From AG25 sp035517615 (lineage in GTDB: Bacteria; Gemmatimonadota; Gemmatimonadetes; Gemmatimonadales; GWC2-71-9), in the NCBI GenBank assembly GCA_035517615.1, contig DATIYM010000065.1, positions 18,197-82,196 of the forward strand: a stretch of 64,000 nt of DNA, in the 5' to 3' direction. Below, one piece after another: positions 33,151 through 41,736 of this stretch (the stretch's first letter is position 1; every line of letters begins with the position of its first letter). The notes below the pieces were generated by a model. That model worked only from the letters and a program-made list of their open reading frames with translations. It had not been told where the DNA came from and searched no databases. A program made the translations under genes and the position numbers.

Positions 33151-34194
33151 CTAGCGCGTGGCTGGTGCGTATTCCCCTCGAAGGCTCCGCAAATAGCGTC
33201 GCGCCGATCCCAGCACGCGCTCCTGGACTTCCCCCATTTCGCCGGACACGGCCGCGCCGGCAGCCTTGCGGTGACCACCACCGCCGAACTCGAATGCCAG
33301 CTCGGCCGCGTCCACGTTGCCGAGTGAGCGGAACGAAATCTTCACCCGCCCGTTGGCGAGCTGCCGGAACAGGAGCGCGAGCCGCACACCGGCAATCGAT
33401 CGGGGGAACTCCACGATGCCGTCCAGGTCGTCCGGCGTGGCGCCGTGGCGCGCCAGTGCATCGGGCGGCACCGTTACCCACGCGAGACCTACGTCCGGCT
33501 CTACGACGAGCGTGCCGAGCACCTCAGCCGTGAGCCGGATGCGGCCTTCGGGGGCACTGGCGTACACGCTCTCGTAAATCGATTCGGGCTCGAGACCGGT
33601 CTCGAGCAGCTCGGCGGCCACGCGCAGTACGCGTGGACTCGTGTTCGAGAAGCGGAATCCGCCCGTATCGGTCACGATTCCCACGTAGAGGGCCCGCGCG
33701 GTTTCCGGGCCGATCTGCCAGTTGAGCGCGCGAGCGAAATCGAACACCAGCTCGGCTGTGGCCGCCGCCTCGGCGTCGACGAGGCGCGGGCCAGGCGGCA
33801 GCGAGCCAGGGCTCACGTGGTGATCGATGCAGGCGACGGAACCTCGGGAGCGGCGCACGATCGGCGCCAGATCGCCGAGCCGCCCCAGATCGGAAATGTC
33901 GAGCACGATGGTCACGTCGGCGGCATCGATGGCCGCGGCCGCGCGCTCGCACTGGTCCGCACCCTCAGGGAGGAGAAAGTCGAAGCGTTCGGGGACGGCA
34001 GTGGGGTTGGCAATCGAGACGCCGTGGCCGCGCGCTTTCAGGAGGTGCCAGAGGGCCACCTCACTCCCGAGCCCATCGCCATCGGCATTGACATGGGTCG
34101 TGAGGGCGACATTCCGGCCCGGCGTGAGGACGGCCGCGATGTCCGCTGCGGCACGCGCTCGTTCGGGCAGGATGGACAGGCCAAGGCTCGCCAT
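33151..34194 (-). CDS. nrnA: DHH-family phosphoesterase, NrnA-like
   Basis: A 347-residue DHH/DHHA1 enzyme. Motif I HVNADGDGLGSEVAL (near 33), DISDLG (near 99), the DHH motif IDHHVSPG (near 123), TDTGGFRFSNTS (near 180) and the DHHA1 signature FGGGGHRKAAGAAVSG near 315. Family members remove nucleotides from very short RNAs and dephosphorylate pAp. Which of the two is done here is not decided by sequence. A TATCTT hexamer 8 bases before the ATG suggests a leaderless promoter. The cupredoxin gene starts within 5 bases of its stop. Confidence 0.92.
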   Translation of the reverse strand: MASLGLSILPERARAAADIAAVLTPGRNVALTTHVNADGDGLGSEVALWHLLKARGHGVSIANPTAVPERFDFLLPEGADQCERAAAAIDAADVTIVLDISDLGRLGDLAPIVRRSRGSVACIDHHVSPGSLPPGPRLVDAEAAATAELVFDFARALNWQIGPETARALYVGIVTDTGGFRFSNTSPRVLRVAAELLETGLEPESIYESVYASAPEGRIRLTAEVLGTLVVEPDVGLAWVTVPPDALARHGATPDDLDGIVEFPRSIAGVRLALLFRQLANGRVKISFRSLGNVDAAELAFEFGGGGHRKAAGAAVSGEMGEVQERVLGSARRYLRSLRGEYAPATR

Positions 34195-34202
34195 TGGCCT
34201 AC

Positions 34203-34208
34203 AAGATA
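34203..34208 (-). promoter_or_regulatory. Candidate -10 element of nrnA, inside the terminator tail
   Basis: TATCTT on the minus strand, 8 bases before the nrnA ATG at 34194. It lies in the T-rich tail of the upstream hairpin, so termination of the permease transcript and initiation of nrnA share the same bases. Confidence 0.4.
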
Positions 34209-34238
34209 AGAAAAACGGCGCCCCGAATAAGGGCGCCG
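34206..34238 (-). terminator. Rho-independent terminator of the APC permease
   Basis: Perfect 8-bp stem CGGCGCCC / GGGCGCCG (34216-34223 with 34231-34238) and a 7-base loop, followed on the minus strand by TTTTTCTTAT. It starts 7 bases after the permease stop codon. A clear GC-rich hairpin plus T-tract. Confidence 0.85.
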
Positions 34239-34245
34239 CTTTAGT

Positions 34246-35706
34246 TCAGCGGCGGACCGCCGGGGATTCCGCGCGCCTGCCGAGCACCGAGTTCCGCGCC
34301 CCGTAGAACACATACACGATCATGCCCAGTACGAACCAGATGATCAGCCGCCGCCACGTGGGCCACGGGAGGGAGATCATGAGGTAGAGCGCCGAGATCG
34401 CCCCCATCGGCGCCACGAACCAGTACGCAGGCGTCTTGAAGGGGCGCGGCAGGTTGGGCTCTCGGACCCGGAGCACGATGATACCGATCGAGACGATCAC
34501 GAAGGCCAGCAGGGTGCCAATGGACACGAGACTCCCGGCTTCGCGAACGGTGAGTAGGGCGGAGACGATGGCGACCCCGACGCCTGTGATGATCGAGGTG
34601 ATGTAGGGCGTCTGGAATCGTGGGTGCACCTTGTTCACGAACTGCGGCAGCAGGCCGTCACGCGACATGGTGAAGAACACCCGCGACTGGCCGAGCAACA
34701 TCACGAGAATTACGGAGGAGAGTCCGGCAATCGCCCCGAGCTTGATGAGCGAGGACATCCACCCCAGGCCGGCGTGATCGGCCGCGACGGCAATCGGATC
34801 GGGGACGTTCAAGTCCTTGTAGGACATGACGCCCGTCGCGATGCCCGACACCAGGATGTACAGCACCGTGCAGATCAGGAGCGAGCCGATAATGCCGATC
34901 GGCATGTCGCGTTGCGGATTCTTGGCCTCCTGGGCCGCGGTGCTTACCGCATCGAAGCCGATGTAGGCAAAGAACACGATCCCCGCACCCGTCATCACGC
35001 CGGTCCACCCGAACTCCCCGCGAGTCCCGGTGTTCGGCGGCATGAACGGATGCCAGTTCGCCTGATTGATCGCGCGGGAGGCGCCGGCAATGAAGAGCAG
35101 CACCACCGCCAGCTTCACGAACACGATCACGTTGTTGAAATTGGCCGACTCTCGGATGCCGACGACGAGCAACGTGGTAACGATCGCGATGATAATGATG
35201 GCGGGAAGATTGAACAGCGCGACGGCGCTGGTGCCATCCGCGCATTGGATGACAGTTCCGCGCGCCCCGGAGAGCGCGCACGGGACATTGATGCCGATAT
35301 CCTTGAGGAACGAGACCACGTACCCCGACCAGCCTATGGCGACCGTGACGGCGCCGAGCGCGTATTCGAGGATGAGATCCCAGCCGATGATCCAGGCGAT
35401 GAGCTCGCCCAACGTGGCGTAGCCGTAGGTGTACGCGCTGCCGGCCATGGGCACCAGCGACGCGAACTCGGAATAGCACAATGCGGCGAAGATCGACGCC
35501 ACACCCGCGAGCACGAACGAGAGCACCACGGCGGGTCCGGCATTCAAGGCGGCCACGGTCCCCGTGAGCACGAAGATCCCCGTTCCGATGATGGCGCCGA
35601 TGCCGAGCGCGGTCAGGTTGAGCGCGCCCAGGGCGCGCTTGAGGCTGTGATCGCTCTCCGCCTCTGCCTGCAGGTCGGTGATGCTCTTGCGCCGGAACAG
35701 GTTCAT
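34246..35706 (-). CDS. APC-superfamily amino-acid permease (CAT type)
   Basis: A 486-residue transporter with twelve or more helices. It opens with LKRALGALNLTALGIGAIIGTGIFVLTGT, where the GIGxIIGTGIF loop unwinds to bind the amino acid carboxylate; a second signature is GWDLILEYALGAVTVAIGWSGY and then IVFFAYIGFDAVSTAAQEAKNP. These features are those of the cationic amino acid transporter branch. Substrate is not predictable beyond an amino acid. The ATG is preceded by GAGG at 4 bases. A strong terminator follows the gene. Confidence 0.92.
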   Translation of the reverse strand: MNLFRRKSITDLQAEAESDHSLKRALGALNLTALGIGAIIGTGIFVLTGTVAALNAGPAVVLSFVLAGVASIFAALCYSEFASLVPMAGSAYTYGYATLGELIAWIIGWDLILEYALGAVTVAIGWSGYVVSFLKDIGINVPCALSGARGTVIQCADGTSAVALFNLPAIIIIAIVTTLLVVGIRESANFNNVIVFVKLAVVLLFIAGASRAINQANWHPFMPPNTGTRGEFGWTGVMTGAGIVFFAYIGFDAVSTAAQEAKNPQRDMPIGIIGSLLICTVLYILVSGIATGVMSYKDLNVPDPIAVAADHAGLGWMSSLIKLGAIAGLSSVILVMLLGQSRVFFTMSRDGLLPQFVNKVHPRFQTPYITSIITGVGVAIVSALLTVREAGSLVSIGTLLAFVIVSIGIIVLRVREPNLPRPFKTPAYWFVAPMGAISALYLMISLPWPTWRRLIIWFVLGMIVYVFYGARNSVLGRRAESPAVRR

Positions 35707-35781
35707 GAGGCCTCGGGATGATTGGGGAGGAAACGAGGCGAACGGGCGCTAGAGTAGGCCCGGGTGGAAGGGGTGTCAAGA

Positions 35782-37239
35782 CTACAGGCTGTAGTTCGGC
35801 GCCTCCCTGGTTATCACGACGTCGTGCGGATGTGATTCGCGGAGACCGGCGGACGTGATCTGAATGAACTCGGTCTCCGTGCGCAGCCCCTCGATATTGC
35901 TCACGCCGCAGTAGCCCATCCCGCTCCGCAACCCGCCGACCATCTGAAAGATGACGTCGCCCACGGGGCCGCGATACGGGACGCGGGCTTCGATACCCTC
36001 GGGCACGAGTTTCGAGGGCGACACCTCGCCTTCCTGGAAGTACCGATCCGCCGAGCCTTCTTCCATGGCGCCCAGGCTCCCCATGCCGCGGATCACTTTG
36101 AAGCGCCGGCCCTCGAGGAGAAACGACTCACCCGGGCTCTCTTCCGTGCCCGCGAGCATCGAGCCCATCATGACGCTCGCCGCGCCGGCGGCGAGCGCTT
36201 TCACGACGTCGCCCGAGTACTTGATCCCGCCGTCGGCAATGACCGGGATCTCGCCCGCGCCCTGCACTGCATCGACAATCGCGGTGATCTGGGGAACCCC
36301 GACGCCCGTCACCACGCGCGTCGTGCAGATCGAGCCCGGACCGACTCCGACTTTCACGGCATCGACGCCCCGCTCGACCAGCGCCTTGGCACCCGATTCC
36401 GTAGCCACGTTGCCACCCACGAGCTGCGCGTCGGGAAAGGCATCACGCAGGCACGCGACCGCGTCGAGCACGCCCACCGACTCGCCGTGCGCCGAGTCGA
36501 CGACGACGACGTCGCACCCCGCGGCCAGCAACGCCTTGGCGCGCGGCAGCGCGTCCTTGTTGCCGCTCACGGCAGCCGCGACACGCAGCCGGCCGTGTTG
36601 GTCTTTGTTGGCGTTGGGGTGCTGGCGGCGCTTGAAGATGTCCTTGACCGTGATGAGCCCCTTGAGCACGCCCTGCCCATCGACGACCGGCAGCTTCTCG
36701 ATTCGATGCTGGCCGAGAATGCGCTCGGCTTCGTCGAGCGTCGTTCCGACGGGCGCGGTGATCAGGTGGTCTTTGGTCATCGCTTCGCGAATCGGGCGAT
36801 CGAGCTGGCGCTCGAACTGCAGATCGCGATTGGTGATGATGCCGACGAGCTTGCCCGCGGAGTCCACGATGGGAACGCCCGAAATATGGAACCGGTCCAT
36901 GAGTTGCTGGGCTTCGCGCAGCGGACGGTCGGGCCCGAGCGTGATGGGATGAAGGATCATCCCCGACTCGCTGCGCTTGACGCGATCGACCTCCGCTGCC
37001 TGGCGGTCCACGGGCATGTTCTTGTGAATGACGCCGATCCCGCCTTCCCGCGCGATGGCGATCGCCATTTCCGCTTCGGTCACGGTATCCATGGCGGCCG
37101 CCACGAGCGGAATATTCAGGGGGATGTCACGGGTGAACCGGCTCTTCACGTCGACGTTCCGCGGATGCACGCTCGAGTGTCGCGGCAACAGCAGAACGTC
37201 GTCGAAGGTCAGCGCGATGCGAGGATGGAAGCTTCCCAT
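35782..37239 (-). CDS. guaB: Inosine-5'-monophosphate dehydrogenase
   Basis: A 485-residue IMPDH, full length. It oxidises IMP to XMP, the first committed step to GMP. N-terminal FDDVLLLPRHSSV, a CBS pair (about 95-205), IMP-binding ADGGIKYSGDVVKALAAGA, catalytic Cys in GPGSICTTRVVTG (near 300), mobile-flap region and end GLRESHPHDVVITREAPNYS. A promoter TTGAGG-N17-TAACTT ends 5 bases before the ATG. The next gene upstream on the same strand is far enough (only the small DUF2281-like gene, 8 bases) that readthrough is also likely. Confidence 0.97.
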   Translation of the reverse strand: MGSFHPRIALTFDDVLLLPRHSSVHPRNVDVKSRFTRDIPLNIPLVAAAMDTVTEAEMAIAIAREGGIGVIHKNMPVDRQAAEVDRVKRSESGMILHPITLGPDRPLREAQQLMDRFHISGVPIVDSAGKLVGIITNRDLQFERQLDRPIREAMTKDHLITAPVGTTLDEAERILGQHRIEKLPVVDGQGVLKGLITVKDIFKRRQHPNANKDQHGRLRVAAAVSGNKDALPRAKALLAAGCDVVVVDSAHGESVGVLDAVACLRDAFPDAQLVGGNVATESGAKALVERGVDAVKVGVGPGSICTTRVVTGVGVPQITAIVDAVQGAGEIPVIADGGIKYSGDVVKALAAGAASVMMGSMLAGTEESPGESFLLEGRRFKVIRGMGSLGAMEEGSADRYFQEGEVSPSKLVPEGIEARVPYRGPVGDVIFQMVGGLRSGMGYCGVSNIEGLRTETEFIQITSAGLRESHPHDVVITREAPNYSL

Positions 37240-37244
37240 GGCGA

Positions 37245-37273
37245 AAGTTAGGAGCGGGGCTCGCGTTCCTCAA
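37245..37273 (-). promoter_or_regulatory. Candidate promoter of guaB
   Basis: Minus strand: TTGAGG (37273-37268), 17 bases, TAACTT (37250-37245), 5 bases, ATG. It overlaps the last codons of the upstream gene. Same layout as the promoters at 3305 and 57746. Confidence 0.5.
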
Positions 37274-37610
37274 CCGGCAGAGAAGGTGGCGGCGTGGGCT
37301 TGGACTCGGGCGCAATCGGTCTCCGGGAAGCCTCGTCTACCGCGGCTTTTCCGGCGGCCGCTACCCGCTCGAGAAATCTGCCCGCTCCCGATACCGCATC
37401 CATGGTTCCCTTGATGATGTTCAGCGGCACACGCCCGGCGCGCAGCGTATCCTCGAGCGTCTCCGCCACCCGCTGGAATGCGGGCGCGCCGGCCGCGCGC
37501 TCGGCATAGCGCGATTCGAGAAACTCGATGTAGTCGAGCACCTGATACGCCTTTTCATCCGGCAGCGTTTCGAGCTTGCGGCGCAGCCGCTCCTGCAGGA
37601 TCTCGTTCAT
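37248..37610 (-). CDS. Small hypothetical protein, DUF2281-like N-terminus
   Basis: A 120-residue protein. The N-terminal 45 residues, MNEILQERLRRKLETLPDEK and then AYQVLDYIEFLESRYAER, resemble the short DUF2281 module (leucine-rich helices ending in LDYIEFLE). The middle is a helix-rich stretch and the last 35 residues are Pro- and charge-rich and probably disordered. Function is unknown; no toxin-like partner is next to it, so an antitoxin role is not supported. AAGGA 5 bases before the ATG and the 4-base overlap (ATGA) with the upstream SH3-like gene support both the start and co-expression. Confidence 0.78.
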   Translation of the reverse strand: MNEILQERLRRKLETLPDEKAYQVLDYIEFLESRYAERAAGAPAFQRVAETLEDTLRAGRVPLNIIKGTMDAVSGAGRFLERVAAAGKAAVDEASRRPIAPESKPTPPPSLPVEEREPRS

Positions 37611-38635
37611 GGTTGTCCTTCGGTTTCGAGACTCACCAGCTCGACGACGGGATTGCCCAGATAGCGGCTCCGGCCCGAGCGCACTCGCGCCGTAATCGTG
37701 ATGCGGCTCAAGGGCACGAGCCCTGTGACGGAATCCCGCCGCGCGTCCGGCACGATCACGTACACGAAGCCGCGTTCCGGAAGCGGACCACGCGTGAGCA
37801 GATAATCCGCGCCCTCGGGCATGTCGGGCCGGAGCTCGTCCGCCTTCTCGAGCGCGATGTACTGAAGCGTCCAGCGCACCGTCTGGCCGACGTAGCGCGC
37901 CGGATCGGCGCGCAGCTCGGCGGAGCTGATGCCGATGAGTACTCCGGGCGGCGTGGTTGCGATGTCGGCCGTCTTGACCCATCCCTCGAGCTGTACGCGC
38001 GTCCACTCGCCCGAGCGCGAGATCACTCGCATGGGCAGTGTTGCCACCACCACACCCGCCGTGGGTCCCTCGGGCGCGCGGTATAGCTCCGTGCGCCGGG
38101 CAGCCTGGGTGGCGCTGTCGGGGAGAGCCGACGTCGACTCGGGTAGGTTGACTCCGGGGTCATGCCCCCGGGTGGCGGCAACACCAGCTGAGTCTGCTGC
38201 CACAAGCTCGGTGACCCGCACCCATCCCGAGCGCCGCACGTGCACCCAGCGCCGCTCCTCCCCGGCCTTGGAGAAGAGAAATCCCTTGGGCACGTGCGCG
38301 AGCAGCGCGCCCGCGGGCGCCGTGCGCACGTTCTCCCCTCCGCTCTTCGTGACCGCGAGGTCGAAACCGTCGCGGTCCGTCGAGCCCGTGGACGCACCGA
38401 AGATCCACCCGTCGAGCGTCACCCAGCGGTAATTGTTCTGGAGGCTATCTGTGCCCGTGAGCATCGCGCTGTCGCTGAATTGCGCCAGCCGCTTTCCTTC
38501 AGGTTGCTGATACAGCCACACGTCCTTACCGCTCACCCGATAGCGCTGCTGCGCGACGAGCGGGGGCGGCGAACTGACGAGGCTGGCGAAGCAGATTACA
38601 ACTGGAAGAGCATTAAGCACTTGGCTAGATTGCAT
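37607..38635 (-). CDS. Exported SH3-like repeat protein
   Basis: A 342-residue exported protein. Signal peptide through SSPPPLVAQQ. Three SH3b-like segments can be picked out from patterns such as VWLYQQPEGKRLAQF, GENVRTAPAGALLAHVPKG with RWVHVRRSGWVRVTEL, and ELYRAPEGPTAGVVVATLP with WTRVQLEGWVKTADI. The last 110 residues differ (RYVGQTVRWTLQYIALEKADE) and resemble an OB-like or nucleic-acid-type strand set. SH3b domains bind cell-wall peptides in many bacteria; here it is not demonstrated. The ATG at 38635 leaves only 10 bases to the divergent gpmI start; a GTG at 38620 is an alternative. Confidence 0.8.
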   Translation of the reverse strand: MQSSQVLNALPVVICFASLVSSPPPLVAQQRYRVSGKDVWLYQQPEGKRLAQFSDSAMLTGTDSLQNNYRWVTLDGWIFGASTGSTDRDGFDLAVTKSGGENVRTAPAGALLAHVPKGFLFSKAGEERRWVHVRRSGWVRVTELVAADSAGVAATRGHDPGVNLPESTSALPDSATQAARRTELYRAPEGPTAGVVVATLPMRVISRSGEWTRVQLEGWVKTADIATTPPGVLIGISSAELRADPARYVGQTVRWTLQYIALEKADELRPDMPEGADYLLTRGPLPERGFVYVIVPDARRDSVTGLVPLSRITITARVRSGRSRYLGNPVVELVSLETEGQP

Positions 38636-38645
38636 CGCTTCCAAT

Positions 38646-40184
38646 ATGGCGAAGCCGCGCGGGCAGCGCACCCCGGTCGTCCTTATCGTCCTCGACGGCT
38701 GGGGGTTTCGCCCCAGCCGCGAAGGCAATGCTATCGAGCTCGGCCGCACGCCCGTATGGCACCGACTCTGGGAGCGGTTCCCCCGCACGCTGCTCGAGGC
38801 ATCCGGTCTCGCGGTCGGACTCCCTGAAGGCCTCATGGGCAACAGCGAAGTCGGCCACATGAATCTCGGGGCCGGTCGCGTCGTCCCGCAGGATATCGTG
38901 CGCATCTCGCAGTCAATCGATTCCGGAGAATTCTTTCGTCTCGCTCCGCTGGTCGAGCTGTGCCGCAATCTGAAAAAATCAGGCGGCACACTGCACCTCA
39001 TGGGACTGATTGGGACCGGCGGCGTGCACGCGCTCGACAAGCACCTGCTCGCTGCAGTGAAGCTCGGCCTGCAGCACGGAATTCCGGTCGCCATTCACGC
39101 ATGGCTCGACGGGCGTGACACTCCACCGAAATCGGGGCTCGCGTTTGTCCAAGAATTGTTGAGCAATCTCGGGCGGGATGGCCCCGAGATCTCCACCATT
39201 GTCGGCCGGTACTACCCGATGGACCGTGACAAGCGTTGGGACCGAACCAAGCTCGCGTACGATGCCATGGTACACGGCGTTGGCAGCCTTGTCCCCGATC
39301 CCGTGAGCGCCGTGCGTCAGGCGTACGAGGCGGGGGAGACCGACGAGTTCATCAAGCCGCGCGTCATTTCGGGCGCGCCGCGCATCAAGACCGGAGATGG
39401 CGTATTCTGCGTGAACTTTCGCGCCGATCGCGTGCGCCAGATCGTCCGCGCGCTCGCCGATCCGGCATTCACCGGCTTTGACATGGGTACGCGGCCCCAG
39501 GTCACGGTCGTCACGATGACCCGGTACGACCAGACCTTGCCGCTCCCCGCCGCCTTTGCGCCGTTCAGCATGGCGCGCATCGTGGCCGAGGTGGTGTCGG
39601 AGTGTGGGATGACTATGTTCCGGACGGCGGAAACCGAGAAATACGCGCACGTGACGTACTTCTTCAATGGCGGCGTGGAGCCACCCTTTCCGGGAGAGGA
39701 GCGTTTGCTCGTACCTTCGCAACAGGTCGCGACTTACGACCTGATGCCGGAAATGAGCGCCCCGGGCGTGACCGATGTGCTGTGCAAGGCGATCGAGGGG
39801 CGGGAACACGACTTTATCCTCTGTAACTACGCCAACGGGGACATGGTGGGGCACTCCGGTGTACTTAGCGCAACCATTAAGGCAGTTGAGACTGTGGATC
39901 AGTGTCTGAAACGGGTCCTGGAAAGCGCAGGGAGAGCGCCCGGAACCCGCTTGCTCATCACCGCAGACCATGGAAACTGTGAACTGATGATCGATCCTGT
40001 AACTGGTGGACCGCACACGGCGCACACGACCAATCCGGTGCCGTTCGTGATTGTCGATGATGGGTTCAAGGGACCGCTGCGCCAGGGAGGCGCGTTGCGC
40101 GACGTCGGACCCACGATTCTCGGCCTGCTCGGGGTCGAGCAGCCGGCCGAGATGACGGGGCAAGATCTGCGGGAGACAGAATGA
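38646..40184 (+). CDS. gpmI: 2,3-bisphosphoglycerate-independent phosphoglycerate mutase
   Basis: A 512-residue glycolytic enzyme that interconverts 3- and 2-phosphoglycerate with two Mn ions. N-terminal metal site IVLDGWGFRP, phospho-acceptor Ser in LMGNSEVGHMNLGAGR (near 66), DGRDTPPKSG (near 157), RADRVRQI (near 262) and the second metal site TADHGNCELM near 440. Full length. The outer-membrane barrel gene starts in its stop codon (ATGA). A TAGATT hexamer lies 14 bases before the ATG, further than in the leaderless genes. Confidence 0.97.
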   Translation: MAKPRGQRTPVVLIVLDGWGFRPSREGNAIELGRTPVWHRLWERFPRTLLEASGLAVGLPEGLMGNSEVGHMNLGAGRVVPQDIVRISQSIDSGEFFRLAPLVELCRNLKKSGGTLHLMGLIGTGGVHALDKHLLAAVKLGLQHGIPVAIHAWLDGRDTPPKSGLAFVQELLSNLGRDGPEISTIVGRYYPMDRDKRWDRTKLAYDAMVHGVGSLVPDPVSAVRQAYEAGETDEFIKPRVISGAPRIKTGDGVFCVNFRADRVRQIVRALADPAFTGFDMGTRPQVTVVTMTRYDQTLPLPAAFAPFSMARIVAEVVSECGMTMFRTAETEKYAHVTYFFNGGVEPPFPGEERLLVPSQQVATYDLMPEMSAPGVTDVLCKAIEGREHDFILCNYANGDMVGHSGVLSATIKAVETVDQCLKRVLESAGRAPGTRLLITADHGNCELMIDPVTGGPHTAHTTNPVPFVIVDDGFKGPLRQGGALRDVGPTILGLLGVEQPAEMTGQDLRETE

Positions 40185-40891
40185 GAGGGTTCGTGCGTAG
40201 TGGCGTTGGAGCGATATCACTTGCGGTGCTGTTGGTGACCACTGCGCAACGGGCGTCCGCTCAGGTCGGCCATCCTCCGGATGCGTCGCCCTATCATGAC
40301 ATCCGCCTGGGAAATACCGTGGTCGTGAGCACCGGGGAGATGAATGGGTCCGGGGGCAGCCTCGGAGTCGGGCCGGCAAGCGGCCCCATTTACAGCGTGC
40401 GCATCGAGCGGCCGCTGGGCCGTACGCTCGGCGCGGCGCTGACCTTTGCCCAAGCCAGTACGTCGCGCTACATCCTGGATCCAGACCAGGATTCGCTCCA
40501 CCGCAAGAGCGGGCCATTCGACGCGAGGACTTCGATGATCATGCTGGGGCTCGACGCTTCGCTCACGGGGGGCAAGACGTGGCGCGGCTTTTCGCCCTAT
40601 ATCGGCGCCACCGGCGGGGTGGCGTTCGAGAACAGCCTCAGCGCCGATACGAGTACGTACAAATTCGGAGACAAGGCCGTGATCGGACCCGAGATGGGCC
40701 TGCGCTGGTTTTTAGGGAAGCGACTCTCGCTGCGCGGGGATTTCAAGTTGTTGTACTGGAAGCTGTCGTATCCGCTCGCGTACAAGCAGCCGTCGCCCAT
40801 CGACGGCAGCCGCATCATGGTGGTCGATGCGAACACCAGCGAGTGGACGCACAATACCTATCTCACCGCCGGAATCTCGTGGACGTTCTAG
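40181..40891 (+). CDS. Predicted outer-membrane beta-barrel protein
   Basis: A 236-residue exported protein ending in aromatic Phe (TAGISWTF), the outer-membrane insertion signal. Signal peptide ends QRASAQ. Strand-like repeats: GPIYSVRIERPLGRTLGAAL, SMIMLGLDASLTGG, FSPYIGATGGVAFEN, VIGPEMGLRWFLGKRLSLRG, then DFKLLYWKLSYPL. This fits an eight-stranded OmpA/OmpW-size barrel without a periplasmic domain. Cargo or function unknown. It is coupled to gpmI by a 4-base overlap, an unexpected partner. Confidence 0.8.
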   Translation: MRGFVRSGVGAISLAVLLVTTAQRASAQVGHPPDASPYHDIRLGNTVVVSTGEMNGSGGSLGVGPASGPIYSVRIERPLGRTLGAALTFAQASTSRYILDPDQDSLHRKSGPFDARTSMIMLGLDASLTGGKTWRGFSPYIGATGGVAFENSLSADTSTYKFGDKAVIGPEMGLRWFLGKRLSLRGDFKLLYWKLSYPLAYKQPSPIDGSRIMVVDANTSEWTHNTYLTAGISWTF

Positions 40892-40913
40892 GAAGTTGGA
40901 GCGATGTTTCGAA

Positions 40914-41333
40914 GTGCCCACGAGCTATCTCACCCGCATCGTAGAGTTCACGGCCGCCCATCGGATCCGGCGCGCCGACTGGTCGCCGGAGCAGAACACG
41001 CAGGCGTTCGGGAAGGCGGCGCACGAACACAGCCATCATTACCAGTGCCGCGTGACGGTCAAGGGACCGCTGCAAGCGGCTTCGGGTGGCGTGATCAATC
41101 TCAAGGCGCTCGATGAGCTGCTTTCGGACACGATCGTCAAGCGCCTCGATGGCAAGCCGATTCATCAAGCCCTCCCGGAATTCGCGGACGGCAAGCACCT
41201 CGCCACGGGCGAGGCGCTCGCGGTCTACGTCTGGGACCAGCTCGTAAGCCGTCTTCCGAGTGGTGTGGTGCTGCACGCCGTTCGCGTGCAGGAGGGTCCC
41301 AATATCTACTCCGAGTATTTCGGCGAGCACTGA
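40914..41333 (+). CDS. 6-pyruvoyl-tetrahydropterin synthase/QueD-like protein lacking the usual Cys
   Basis: A 139-residue PTPS-fold protein. Zinc ligands are kept: VEFTAAHRI and then HEHSHHYQC, where the His-x-His set is present. In the enzymes the preceding loop has a catalytic Cys (FGKC... in eukaryotic PTPS); here it reads FGKAAH, Ala at that place. Later motifs fit: GVINLKALDELL, LDGKPIHQALPEF and LATGEALAVYVWDQL. The GTG at 40914 is chosen; GGAG lies 12 bases upstream, somewhat far. The reaction cannot be assumed. The CoA-binding gene begins inside its last 70 bases or soon after. Confidence 0.85.
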   Translation: MPTSYLTRIVEFTAAHRIRRADWSPEQNTQAFGKAAHEHSHHYQCRVTVKGPLQAASGGVINLKALDELLSDTIVKRLDGKPIHQALPEFADGKHLATGEALAVYVWDQLVSRLPSGVVLHAVRVQEGPNIYSEYFGEH

Positions 41334-41736
41334 CGACGCAACGCTGCGTGCGCTGCTGACGGGCGCACGCACCATTGCCGTCGTCGGGCTGTCGCCGAAA
41401 CCCACCCGCCCGAGCCACACCGTGGCCCGCTATCTCACGCATCGCGGCTATCGCATCGTGCCCGTGAATCCCGGGCATGCGACCCTGCTGGGCGAACGCT
41501 CGTATCCCCGGCTCGCGGCGGCGGCGCAAGAGCACAAGATTGACATCGTGAATGTGTTCCGGAGAAGCGAGTTCGTCGGGCCGATCGTGGATGACGCCAT
41601 CGCGATCGGGGCACAGCTCATCTGGCTGCAGGTGGGAATCACGGACGAGCGAGCCCGGTTGAAGAGCGCGGCGGCCGGCATTCCCTGCGTCATGGACCGG
41701 TGCCTGATGGTCGAGCACCGGCAGCTCCTGGGATGA
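41260..41736 (+). CDS. CoA-binding domain protein (start uncertain)
   Basis: About 140-158 residues, a stand-alone CoA-binding Rossmann-like domain as in YccU-type proteins. Seen: TIAVVGLSPKPTRPSHTVARYL with the nucleotide loop, GYRIVPVNPGHATLLGERSYP, IDIVNVFRRSEFVGPIVDDAI and the family Cys-containing end IPCVMDRCLMVEHRQL. The only standard start is GTG 41260, which overlaps the PTPS-like gene by 74 bases; AGGAGG at 41290-41295 suggests a start near 41302, where the codon would be the unusual ATA. It overlaps the next barrel gene by 4 bases (ATGA). Ligand and partner unknown. Confidence 0.78.
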   Translation: MVWCCTPFACRRVPISTPSISASTDDATLRALLTGARTIAVVGLSPKPTRPSHTVARYLTHRGYRIVPVNPGHATLLGERSYPRLAAAAQEHKIDIVNVFRRSEFVGPIVDDAIAIGAQLIWLQVGITDERARLKSAAAGIPCVMDRCLMVEHRQLLG

